NCBI RefSeq assembly: GCF_007860175.1
Contig: NZ_SJPX01000006.1
Location: 839,927 to 903,926 of the forward strand
Source of the DNA: Rubripirellula reticaptiva
GTDB lineage: Bacteria; Planctomycetota; Planctomycetia; Pirellulales; Pirellulaceae
Direction: 5' to 3'
Length of the DNA stretch: 64,000 nt
Position numbers and translations under genes: made by a program. The notes beneath the pieces were generated by a model, which had not been told where the DNA came from, searched no databases, and saw nothing but the letters and a program-made list of their open reading frames with translations. Positions 49,101 through 53,703 of this stretch are shown in pieces (position 1 is the stretch's first letter; every line of letters starts with the position of its first letter).

Positions 49101-49963
49101 TCGGCGCCGGTGTGATTATCGACAACGATGCGATGCAAGTCACCGATGTGAAAGTCTCGTCGACGAACTGGCTCGATGACTTCAAGGACCTAGCCGACGG
49201 CGAAGCACTCGGTTCGGGATCCGGGGTCGGCTACTCGATCCCGACCGGCACTGGAACGCAGGTCAATCCATTGCCATGGGTGGAAATCAACCAATTGATC
49301 GTGACGTTCAGCAAGGACATCGATCCCGCGTCGGTCATTCCAGGTACCAACGTGGTCCTGCAAGGTTTTGACACGACGCCGACTTACAACGTGACTGTGA
49401 TGGGTAATCAATTGCTGATTGAAATCACGACTCCAGGTGCGACCACTCCAGCCCTGGCAAAAGATAACTACAGTATCAAAATCCTCGACACGGTTCTGTC
49501 GGTTGGCGGGGCTCCGCTGGATGGTGACTTCACCAACGGCAGCGACGCATTGCCGTCCGGCGGAGCGGTTGCAACCGGATCACCTGGTAATCAACTGAGC
49601 TTCCACTTTGTCGTCAATCCGGGTGATGCCACTCAAAACGGCATCACGGACACGGCCGACATTGCGAGCCTGTTTGGACAATTCTTCCAGGGCCCGGCCG
49701 GCAACTACTCCATTTTCACGGACTTTACCGGCAACGCGTTCATTGACACGTCGGACTTATCTGTCGCCTTCGGCAACTTCTTTGGCAGCCCACCTGTAAC
49801 CTTCCCACTGATTGAGGCCTCTAGCGACGAAGACATTCTGGAAGACTCGACGGTGGAATCGATGGCACTCGCCATGATCGATTCGGTCCAGGACGATGAA
49901 GACGACGACGATTCCAATATCTTCGACGAGGCACTGCTTGATGTGCTGGGCGATTTGCTCTAG
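34181..49963 (+). CDS. Giant multi-Calx-beta adhesin with dockerin-like C-terminus
   Basis: This 5260-aa protein is a predicted calcium-dependent surface adhesin. The first 60 residues are Arg-rich; a hydrophobic segment (about 60-83) and a Lys/Arg linker follow, then the planctomycete LEQRMLL motif (128-134). A region of beta repeats without clear family spans 140-740. From about 745 to 5060 I count about 28 Calx-beta-like modules, recognised by openings such as VNEADGTATITV and closings of the type TITDND. Internal repeats are listed separately. A choice-of-anchor L domain (about 3028-3263, with DLFFDFVFASDEYSDFVF) interrupts the series. After the last Calx-beta module a domain with a VEINQLIVTFSKDID core precedes a dockerin-like double Asp-loop (about 5145-5205) and an acidic tail. 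The length is exceptional. ATG 34181 has AGAGAG upstream. The sole cysteine I noticed lies near the end. Confidence 0.9.
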   Translation: MTSRFVSAAFRSANMGSSRREKIRQRSMQWAAKLEARRVRWVEQREARIKRYRKALRGAWLTRVGLGLAAIISFILNPPVTIVRRQQPIAPFMMGLPFMFKKKDKNKKRRDSSKRSSTTRSRLNPETLEQRMLLAANLIGSYDVGDGPHWTTNPAVYSAREAAVLNFGGDISDYLISVNNTGFPTQTGLYDGWGEPTLPPFGQDYKLDTGAPGYDDPSGGPARSAWVRDHIDVTKTNYVYALSGDLDAQLNSGNLVISDLSANSDNEFLISQSGGEVTVQHVTNVTGAEFKSVPLGWTLSSDGRAISGPTPATITVNGGPGSDLLTVDVTGGIGVPVTFNGGSGGAGENDELEIIGGSSSLQTINHTGPQSGNVVFDGGAGVGNGETISFTGLEPVLIAAGTPTDVIFNLPATGDDVLLTTSGANLLLDSLNGTFEDTTFAAPSGSMTVNLSDGADDIEVVDLTANFTGDLFINGGNQTDSYTLAGGTITGLNSATSGVANLTGEALSGYGTVAAAMTATGAAIIHADTAGQTLAIGDVSAILGYSGTGANVTVDAGATLELSDLNGSQLGPMTTVDGTLTAIGALTTVNLLGPDVLTGDGIVDATVVIEDGTLKGNLAIIGEVDGVNFSQNGLVSPGASIGTLTMGSLTLNSGDTLAIEIDGSLGAGNPGGHDQVVISGGTGGVNITGATLSLSSLGGLSATGVYTIIDNDGTDPVVGTFAGLPEGSQITLGGRDLILTYIGGTGQNDVMLFTAGLVEVEFELASSSDGETSSPTNTRPTVLVRGDLTGIPARYRGLDFSLTAGSATAGAANDFTLDLDPTNPDFVIPEGNYSATVGEFDLTKVDSLGRVSGDAGFTSPVLEIFQDNLIEGDEGLSFNFTNGLGDALRVANINGDSGQRSGTTHIIQDDDRIRISIVANPDSVEEGNPVTGDIIVETSTDGGVTFDNTAVLTPNTSIEFTIQDATGSSTAVTPADYSFVDDTILLDDSHDFVADGALVLPFDLTTEDDSLVEGPETVDLEIVNVRSQVDPGALSPTGRLNSQVDTLNDTVTITDNDLATWSITGSTNVTEGADATYTISLTGSGSGTGPFILQNMETATIDLAQTNGPADATTAADYDNFLTELGLIVAGRADLTLVGNTLTYTGDGTTAMADIVVAITATEDFLVEGPENYTVTLSTPGTTTGADIQLDAGNASVQTAIADNDLATWSIVGDANVAEGADASYTISLTGSTTGAGAGPFVLQAGETASIVISQTDGPADPTTAADYDSFLTAVGVIAAGRADLTLVGNVLTYTGDGATAMADIVVNDLTATEDFLVEGPENFTVTLATPGTTTNADIQLDAGNSSVQTQIADNDLATWSIVGDANVAEGADASYTISLTGSTTGAGAGPFVLQAGETASIVVAQTDGPADATTSADYDSFLAELGLIAASRADLDLTGSVLTYTGDGTTAMADIVVAITATEDFLVEGPENYTVTLATPGTTTNANIQLAAGIASVQTAIADNDLATWSIVGDANVAEGADASYTISLTGSTTGAGAGPFVLQAGETASIVVAQTDGPADPTTSADYDSFLTELGIIAAGRADLTLVGNVLTYTGDGATAMTNIVVAITATEDSLVEGPENFTVTLATPGTTTNADIQLDAGSASVQTAIADNDFATWSISSNLPSVVEGNDVTYTVDLDGDGFGTGPFILQAGETATIDLAQVDGPAPTDTNSSDYDSFLAAVGVVAAGRADLDLTGNKLTYTGDGVTAMADIVVMLTAIDDTLVEGSENFTLVIDNAGSTTSADIRVDEDAVASGQDSVQTEIIDNDSVNWTLVETSSGFIDEGDAATYVLTLDGTGGAMPLGNAALQAGDTATIQIGMALLAPISLNDFDEESDQSLNELNPLGMAVQDAVDAYNTAAGTTTGDDNSFGFSAGKVTYYGDSTTTAPALTIELNTFEDDGFEQGAGPLKHLSNYVEPDETFEIMISNPGGSVGGPPQVTANGPNTVQTTIVDDNTTEITIMKLMDAQEGNDGALTNEAIINGLFEVKLSNPSQNIISVTLTDGVGNPLNDNGTASNSGIGIGNLDYQNSSLNVVNFSAGDQSEIASVDVIDDMVIEGTENVVATLTGFTVAPHIPSGATLNSGDVTIGVADSASLDIIDDDAAVLTVGDVTVNEADGTATITVTLDKAVQNGFTVPYTLGMVGDTATGGSGLPDDYNNTGGVLTFNGTIGEVVNITIPIFNDDVVEDDESFTVKLGTIVPGTNNNVMPPVATVNPSQVDVSDIGTVTILNDDIDLTLSAIVPATQAEGNPGDTTTYTFTVTRTGLTTGTTTVNYAVTGSGATAADVVDFDGGLASGTLTFAPTETVKTVTIEIEEDLIVEADEEFTVTLSGQSDSTPADSVDVVDSPQTAIIENDDSAFFSIADISVNEAAGTATVTVKLNGAVQGGVSVNYLTADGTATLADNDYNAAAGTLTFAGTDGEEETFVITINNDDKVENDETINVSLDTVAPTNINIDANDIDASATATVTIVNDDIDLTLSPITPATQAEGNPGDTTSYTFTVTRTGLLTGTTTVNYAVVGSGAAPADGADFDGGLPAGTLTFAATETVKTVTIEIAEDLIVEADEQFTVQLSGQVDSNPADSVDLVGNDQTAIIENDDTATFTVEDVSVNEVDGTVTLTVLLTGGVQGGVTVDYTTIDGSATDPNDYAATTGTLTFAGTDGETQTFTVTIANDGVVEPTENFLVQLSNGDATDVSIDDNDVVATDDATVTILDDDIDITLGSASPASQDEGNPGDATVFTFVVTRNGLSDGETTVDYNVVAAAGSAVTAADFAGGVFPSGVVTFAVGETSKTITVELEEELIVEPDESFEVVLSNANHTPGVSTVPADIINLLGNNQAATIVNDDMAILTTSDVTVYEDSVNHTITVTVTLDVDVQGGFTVDWSTEDITALVANNDYIPDSGTLTFTGVAGESQTLTVTIVGDDVVEPDEQLRIVLSNVVPTDPNVDPADVKINGTGIPLNSQLTLTIDGSTFNETPPPMPTGGPVDITLTTNDADQLVAGLLGSGITAVPGSAVYVGGANSSGFFTGGGSSIQIETGIVLTTGSDAIEAEPGGTSSGESSQLGDADLDAEFGLTGDTTEDVTYLEFDFISQGGDLFFDFVFASDEYSDFVFSSFNDVFAFFLDGQNIALIPGTTTPVSIDTVNNGPNNTGVGAVNSQFFNDNEDPGSQFLTEFGFDGFTDVFTAQALNLTPGAHTIKLAIADVGDTAVSSAVFFRANSFSGTPNDAFTATNTSSNPATQINQIQIDLSTANLQFDTGGTSAGQAFTPTVGSDVDTGLTPVTLADGSSLLTMDFSDFMQGESLTWQVDVDSLGLDDVVTGDQIAGATVTVSFNDGTTATGILTAVPGNSDAARVILTTTPPTGPMGLITILNDDIDLDLKPSPETPQVEGNTGTTNYTFEVTRAGFITGSTEDTTVDWAVTGSGPNPASPLDFVGNAFPSGTVTFGPGETTKTITVAVQGDNIAEVNESFTVTLSNAQNADPNLDTLDIITTAQSAEIVNDDTANVSVVDDNGAANPGDVTVQEPDTGDPNVLATFTIALDKPADQAITIDITTSDGTATTANNDYVTTTQTVTIAAGDLTTTFSVPVVGDNAVELDENFFITLSEPTYNGNAGTPNPLTGGPGTDLGIPVPQVAIVDAVGEGIINNEDALIEFLQGSSIKNEAGVVPIVGENGPTLIVRGDLTGTSIADRTITLQRLGGTADPGNDYLFGSDPAQLLPAMFVVPEGDYSAGNPLGMFDLTLWDENGVLASVSGNDPVLNVKDDSLIEGNESLTVELQGLGVALQQGNADQGLGLSGSTTIHDDTTHIIGDDDFATFTIVPGQSVEEELGTQPVTVELTTTGTTAAPAAFAPGVTITLNAVDNLGGTATTPADYAFTPQSLTFTSADLNGATRTIDLTPASDLLVEGPETVDLGLNFTSASPFVIGGQVVLVNNTVQINDDDSALIGLTVASTTVDEAAGTVTLNVQVDKAVPGGFVVDYSLTDGTATNGVANDYGTGAVTGSIPFTGIAGEIVPIVVAINEDLIVEGLEDFTLTLTGVTNNTAPVSFSSIDPSNNDATVSITDNDGTATVSASVTSVNEGAGTATVTLTLDKDYQGGLTVDYSTADNTADGSDYTITAGTATFPLGMAGETVTFTVPITEDSVVEGTESLNIVLSNPLPIATPAGPIATTDGSVSITDNDGTATVSADVTTVNEGDGTATVTLTLDKDYQGGLTVDYTTADNTADGSDYSATTGTATFIAGTAGETVTFTVPITEDLIVEGTESLNIVLSNPLPIATPAGPIATADGSVSITDNDGSATVSASVTTVNEGDGTATVTLTLDKDFQGGLTVDYTTADNTASGSDYSTTTGTATFTAGTAGETVTFTVPITEDLVLEGTELLDIQLSNPLALGSPAGAISTVDGSVSITDNDASATVSVVSQVVNENAGTVTVTVQLDKAVQGGFTVDVATADGTAIAPGDYTAVPTTTLNFAGNAGETQTFTVDIIDDMIIEPSETLDIVLSNVVPGGLVNATDIVTVNGDIEISVDDTAEVSLIPVVTTTTEGGPIDKAEYTLALSPGTTSSTPTTVDFNTGGTARRIAGPNAHQVVDYTIWADDGAGNFTEVTGTQLTIPAGVNSIAIELRVVDDVVVEVQETVDLQLTGTTGGAVAAGDPGITLGSPLGGVSTIDDNDSAMLIIKSIDGVDDVASETGIGDPIDKATFRVRSVVPGSVTPTNPLGTPAPIAFNVSVGYDISSDSALNTLDYTAIAGSVFFAPGVTEVPIDILPFDDSESEGPETVTLTLDDTSESTTLVGAPIHLVQVDPGNCDTDTITILDNDFGDIVVEVGNVTANEGDGTVFVSVTLQTSIPVTSSAIPVTLNFTPLGATPGVDFTVASPTVTFNPGDLAGTVLQVAIDIVDDPMLESIEAFGITMTSTYVPGVGEPALDLTDVGAGVIIDNDAMQVTDVKVSSTNWLDDFKDLADGEALGSGSGVGYSIPTGTGTQVNPLPWVEINQLIVTFSKDIDPASVIPGTNVVLQGFDTTPTYNVTVMGNQLLIEITTPGATTPALAKDNYSIKILDTVLSVGGAPLDGDFTNGSDALPSGGAVATGSPGNQLSFHFVVNPGDATQNGITDTADIASLFGQFFQGPAGNYSIFTDFTGNAFIDTSDLSVAFGNFFGSPPVTFPLIEASSDEDILEDSTVESMALAMIDSVQDDEDDDDSNIFDEALLDVLGDLL
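37350..39165 (+). repeat. Five tandem ~450-bp Calx-beta repeats in the giant gene
   Basis: Modules starting with LATWSI or FATWSI recur five times with a period near 450 bp (150 residues). The third and fourth share a 174-bp stretch that is base-identical (38233-38406 and 38683-38856), while flanking parts differ. The identity suggests recent duplication or gene conversion. Confidence 0.85.
41009..43200 (+). repeat. Three ~725-bp two-domain super-repeats in the giant gene
   Basis: A pair of Calx-beta modules, the first opening IDLTLS and containing EGNPGD, the second opening with a VNE/VYE-type strand, recurs three times starting near 41009, 41735 and 42458. The period is 726 then 723 bp (about 242 residues). 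Nucleotide similarity is moderate, so this is older than the 450-bp repeats. Confidence 0.75.
46506..47541 (+). repeat. Three 345-bp Calx-beta repeats in the giant gene
   Basis: Modules opening TATVSA or SATVSA and ending DGSVSITDND recur with an exact 345-bp period (115 residues), starting near 46511, 46856 and 47201. They are near-identical in protein (DKDYQGGLTVDYTTADNTA) and differ mainly by synonymous changes. Confidence 0.8.
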
Positions 49964-50042
49964 CACTTTTATAGGAATTGCCTTGCCGCCCCCCCCCACC
50001 CTGGCTACACTCAGTCAATCAACACCCGAAGGAAATAAAATC

Positions 50043-50690
50043 ATGTCACGCTTGTTTATTGCAATCTGCTTGATTGCCTCACTCGCCGGCGATGGCGATG
50101 CTGCGGTCGTCTTGCAACTTGACACCTATAAAGGCGCCGCCCTCTCCGACGACTTTGCAATCGGTGATACGGTTACCGTTCGCTTAAGTGCGGTGGATGC
50201 TGCCGGAACGGGGCCCGACTTCACCGCGGATGACCTCCGAGGATTCCAGGTCACTCTGCAAGCCGCGGGCCCAGCTGCGACGACGGTAGACAGTGCGATC
50301 GGATTGGAAACCTATGGGACTGGATTTAATATTTTACCACCCACGGCAGGAACCTACTCGGGTGGAAACCGTGTCCTTGCCGCGAATGCGTTCCCGTTCA
50401 TCACAATTCCGGTTGCAAGCCCGTACCAATTGGCGGAGTTTTCATTTGATGTTGGAGCTGCTGACGCGGGCGTCACAAACATTAGCTTCACCAACGTTGG
50501 TGCGTTTGATAACACGATCACGTTTGGCAATGGCCCCGTCAACGGCTACAACCTTGCCGGTGGACAACTCACATTGGCTCCAAAGTCATTTACGGTCCAA
50601 GCGATACCCGAACCTGCCAGCTTTGCGATCCTGGCCGTCGGCGTTGGAGGATGGTGCATTCGACGACGTCGACGCGTTCCGATTTCTTGA
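50043..50690 (+). CDS. PEP-CTERM protein
   Basis: This 215-aa protein has a signal peptide (MSRLFIAICLIASLAG, ending GDGDAAV), a beta-rich mature domain and the PEP-CTERM sorting signal IPEPASFAILAVGVGGW followed by IRRRRR. ATG 50043 has a clear AAGGA ribosome-binding site eight bases upstream. The mature domain (AVVLQLDTYKGAALSDDFAIGDTVTVRLSAV) resembles the cohesin-like domains found in PEP-CTERM proteins, which would bind dockerin modules; the dockerin-like C-terminus of the giant protein next door makes this attractive but unproven. It begins 80 bp after that gene's stop and may be co-transcribed with it. Confidence 0.8.
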   Translation: MSRLFIAICLIASLAGDGDAAVVLQLDTYKGAALSDDFAIGDTVTVRLSAVDAAGTGPDFTADDLRGFQVTLQAAGPAATTVDSAIGLETYGTGFNILPPTAGTYSGGNRVLAANAFPFITIPVASPYQLAEFSFDVGAADAGVTNISFTNVGAFDNTITFGNGPVNGYNLAGGQLTLAPKSFTVQAIPEPASFAILAVGVGGWCIRRRRRVPIS

Positions 50691-50718
50691 TCATTTAGAT
50701 CTAAGTATCGCGAATTGA

Positions 50719-50754
50719 GTAGGGAAGCCATGGCATTGTCATGGCTTCTTCTAC
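50719..50754 (+). terminator. Hairpin after the PEP-CTERM gene
   Basis: GAAGCCATG (50724-50732) pairs with CATGGCTTC (50740-50748) around a 7-nt loop, and outside a small bulge GTAG (50719-50722) pairs with CTAC (50751-50754). It lies 29 bp after a stop codon. No long T-run follows, so it may be a weak or Rho-assisted terminator. Confidence 0.5.
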
Positions 50755-50830
50755 TGAGATATTTCGGCCGTGTTTCCCATTGTGATCTCACGCTCGCAAT
50801 GGCACTTTCTTACGATCAAGGCATTCCGTT

Positions 50831-51685
50831 GTGCGTCTGATTTCGGCTCTGCTGTTTGTCGCAATTTGGGCCAGCGTCCGAGGACAGACGGCGGCAAACG
50901 CAGCCCTGGTTATCGACATCAATTATGCCGGAACCCCAGCGTACGCGCCAGCGTTCGTGAATGCCAAACTCACCTGGGAATCGCGGTTGTCTGGATACCA
51001 AGACGGGACCGTGCTCTTTGCATCGCCGGGCAGCTCCTACAACACCGGTCAAACGATATCCAGCGTATTCATCAGTGCGTCTGTCGCAACTGATGACGGA
51101 GTCGGCGGCCGATTGGGACACGCGAGCGTAACACATTACGCACAAGACACCTTAGGGTTCGTATTGGCAACCGATGCGACGATAGAATTTGACTCGGACG
51201 ACATTGCATTGCTTTCACTCGCAGAGCTCGAAGCACTTGTAAATCACGAAGTCGCCCACGCGATTGGCTTCGGCAGCCTCTGGACTCAAAACAACGTCTA
51301 CGTCAATGGAACAGGCGAATTCTTGGGAACCAACGCGACGTTGGCATGGCAAAACGAGTTTTCCCAAACAGGAACCGCAGATGTTGAAGTCGAAGGTGGT
51401 CTTGGCACGATCGGCGGACACTGGAACGAGAACTTAAATGGCGACGGCCTGACAGGAATCACGGACAGCATGGGACGCGACATGCGTGATGAACTGATGA
51501 CAGGCTGGCTGAACACCAATTCATTTATTAGTGATATGACGGTTGCTTCATTCACTGACATAGGCTTTACCACACGAGTGGTTCCAGTCCCGGAACCGGC
51601 ATCTGGCGTTCTGTTAGGACTACTGTTGCTGATTGGAATCGGCCGACGTCGCATCAGATCCGCTCCGAAAAATGCGTTTATTTAA
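50831..51685 (+). CDS. Leishmanolysin-like (M8) metalloprotease with PEP-CTERM
   Basis: This 284-aa protein combines a signal peptide (about residues 1-22), a metzincin-type catalytic site and a C-terminal PEP-CTERM signal (VPEPASGVLLGLLLLIGIGRRRIRS). The zinc site reads HEVAHAIGF (H139, E140, H143, G146). The third ligand expected at +10 in other metzincins is absent, but H197 in GGHWNE and the Met-turn DELMTG (M223) lie at positions that fit leishmanolysin-like peptidases. The start is GTG 50831, 140 bp after the previous PEP-CTERM gene. An exosortase would anchor it at the surface. It may mature or shed neighbouring surface proteins, an inference from position. Confidence 0.82.
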   Translation: MRLISALLFVAIWASVRGQTAANAALVIDINYAGTPAYAPAFVNAKLTWESRLSGYQDGTVLFASPGSSYNTGQTISSVFISASVATDDGVGGRLGHASVTHYAQDTLGFVLATDATIEFDSDDIALLSLAELEALVNHEVAHAIGFGSLWTQNNVYVNGTGEFLGTNATLAWQNEFSQTGTADVEVEGGLGTIGGHWNENLNGDGLTGITDSMGRDMRDELMTGWLNTNSFISDMTVASFTDIGFTTRVVPVPEPASGVLLGLLLLIGIGRRRIRSAPKNAFI

Positions 51686-51982
51686 GTTTGGGCTCCAGTG
51701 CAGGTCCCAGGAACTACGGTTCCGCATTTCGTTTGTCGCCCGCTGGGCGGGGACTGACGTCGCCTTATCAGGTTGCGTCCCGATCGCTTGTCGGATGTTC
51801 GATTCGATACTTAAGGGGGAAACGACTGGCAGCCCTCACCGGCGAGATCGGCCGAAGATAGCGTCAGATTCCTTCTAAGGAACATTAGACTTCTCTGGCA
51901 TCAAAACGAATTGAATCTCAACCAATGAACTACGTCCCGCTTATCCGGGCGGAAGAGGTTTCGCGGTGGACAGGCTGGACCG
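51686..51982. other. Intergenic region, nothing identified
   Basis: These 297 bp lie between the convergent metalloprotease and FAD oxidoreductase genes. Open frames here are short and lack domains. A small GGAAC...GTTCC inverted repeat near 51709-51722 is the only structure noted. Confidence 0.4.
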
Positions 51983-53125
51983 TCATGTTTGGTAACGGTT
52001 GATGAACCCTCGGTCGATCCAAGCCTTTATCTTCCAGCACCAGCGTGCGTGGAAGCTGAATTGTCTGTACTGCAAAAGCGCCTTGCCTTGGCCGGTGTTT
52101 AGGATTTTGAGAAAGTCTTTTTGCGGAATGAATTCAATCAGAGGCTGGCCATTGACGATTGCGTTCAGATTGTGCCACAGGATGGGCGCCTGGCGAACGG
52201 CGTAAACGCCAGCTTTCGCCGACGGGTGGGATACGATGGTTCCACTGTCACCAACCACAAAGATTGGTTTCCCGGCCGTCGTACGTAGCGTCGTATCGGT
52301 GGCCAAAAAACCGTTATCGTCCGTCGGCAAATTAAGTTTGCGAAGCAAAGGTGGCGCATCTGCTCCGGTAGCCCAAATCGCGACGTCTGCTGGTTGTACA
52401 TGACCGTCTGCGTCGACGAGGCAACGATCCTGGACGTCAATCACACGAAACCCAGTGACGACTTCGATCGACTGCCTCGACAACTCGCGCCGAAGTTTAA
52501 CGATCGATCGGTCAGTCATGCCGCCAGCAATCTCTTGTCCACCGGTGACGATCCGAACGCATGGTTTGCGTTGTGGAAAACGTTCTAGCAACCGTGCGCG
52601 AACACAGCAGGCAACTTCGACTCCGGCAACCCCGCCGCCAACGACCGCGATCACTGGCGAGTCGCGTCCATCTCGCCGCACTGGCTTGCTGGTTGGGGCC
52701 CACTGAGCGAGGTGTTCATCCAGACGCGTTATGAAGGTCTGCATTGGCTTGATGGGAACCATATTCGCAGAGCTGAATTGGTCACCACCGATCGGGACTG
52801 AGCCGATCCCAATCGAAAGAACATCGAAGGCAAGCGGCGATCGGTTGGCGAATTGAATTGCATTTCGATCAGTGTCCAGCCCAGTAACCTCGTCCAAAAT
52901 CAGCTCGGCACCCGCCAGCTGACACAGTGGTGAAAGAGCGATCTGCATTTGATCAGTCGAGAACTGATTCGCAAGTGTCCCAGGCAACATCCCTGAATAA
53001 GTTGCAAACGGAAACTTCGACAGACAAACCAGCCGACAGTTCGGAATCGGTGATTTGGCCCACCGTTCCAACACTTCGGCGTTTGTGTGGCCGATGCCCA
53101 ACAGTACAATGCAGTTCGTTTTCAT
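51983..53125 (-). CDS. FAD-dependent pyridine nucleotide-disulphide oxidoreductase, SelD-associated type
   Basis: This 380-aa flavoprotein has two nucleotide-binding folds: the N-terminal LLGIGHTNAEVLERW, in place of the usual GGGHAH, and an internal VIAVVGGGVAGVEVA, followed by ATGADAPPLLRKLNL and the FAD motif GKPIFVVGDSGTI. The early YSGMLPGTLANQFS motif is typical of the oxidoreductase domain that is fused to SelD in some bacteria and of type II NADH dehydrogenase relatives. Here the selenide kinase domain is missing and no selD is nearby. ATG 53125 is chosen since it begins the fold; a longer frame to 53257 adds no motif. The acceptor is unknown. Confidence 0.8.
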   Translation of the reverse strand: MKTNCIVLLGIGHTNAEVLERWAKSPIPNCRLVCLSKFPFATYSGMLPGTLANQFSTDQMQIALSPLCQLAGAELILDEVTGLDTDRNAIQFANRSPLAFDVLSIGIGSVPIGGDQFSSANMVPIKPMQTFITRLDEHLAQWAPTSKPVRRDGRDSPVIAVVGGGVAGVEVACCVRARLLERFPQRKPCVRIVTGGQEIAGGMTDRSIVKLRRELSRQSIEVVTGFRVIDVQDRCLVDADGHVQPADVAIWATGADAPPLLRKLNLPTDDNGFLATDTTLRTTAGKPIFVVGDSGTIVSHPSAKAGVYAVRQAPILWHNLNAIVNGQPLIEFIPQKDFLKILNTGQGKALLQYRQFSFHARWCWKIKAWIDRGFINRYQT

Positions 53126-53307
53126 GAATTCTTTGGCTATACCCTCTTGGTCAGGCTGCCGCGACAATCGGCATCGCTGATGACATCGTCTCGTTGATTG
53201 TCCCGATAAGCACTTTAAAAGTAGCTTAGCAACGGAAACCACGTTCGTGATTTGCAAATGCTTGATTCATGAGCGGCGAAACCAACATTCGAACATTGCT
53301 GCAATAG

Positions 53308-53703
53308 ATGCAGCTCGAACTTCACGAAGGTGAGGTTGTGTATTGCACGGTGAAGCCAGCAAGGATGAAACCAGCATTCGAGGCCGAACCGCTACTTTCG
53401 GCCGTATGCCAGTTTCAAGACCCCGAAGGCTTGACCCTAATCGTGTCGCGAGCTGATGCCGAGGCACATGGATTCGAATATACCTATTCCTGCCGGATGA
53501 TCACTTTGCGAATTCACTCCAGCATCAATGCTGTTGGTTTTCTTGCTTCGGTTACCGAACCGCTCGCCAAACGCCGCATCACCGGTAACGCTATCTCGGC
53601 CTACTTTCACGACCATCTCTTGGTCCCAATCGCCAGCGCTGACGAAGCGATGCGGTTGTTTAGCGAAATCAGCTTTACTGTCCGTTCCGACCGCCGAACT
53701 TAG
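53308..53703 (+). CDS. ACT-domain protein (ACT_3/ACT_7 type)
   Basis: This 131-aa protein matches small two-ACT-domain proteins: an N-terminal part with LHEGEVVYCTVKPA and TLIVSRADAEAHGF, and a C-terminal part with ITGNAISAYFHDHLLVPIASADEAMRLF, whose AYYHDHLFVP-like core is characteristic. ACT domains commonly bind amino acids; the partner enzyme is not evident. The stop region overlaps the 3' end of the convergent sulfatase gene by 29 bp. It is divergent from the FAD oxidoreductase gene. Confidence 0.8.
   Translation: MQLELHEGEVVYCTVKPARMKPAFEAEPLLSAVCQFQDPEGLTLIVSRADAEAHGFEYTYSCRMITLRIHSSINAVGFLASVTEPLAKRRITGNAISAYFHDHLLVPIASADEAMRLFSEISFTVRSDRRT

Noticed and set aside
49989..49997. Run of nine C between the adhesin and the PEP-CTERM gene as a phase-variation tract
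   Set aside because: It lies outside any coding frame and not at a promoter spacer I can define, so no switch can be argued.
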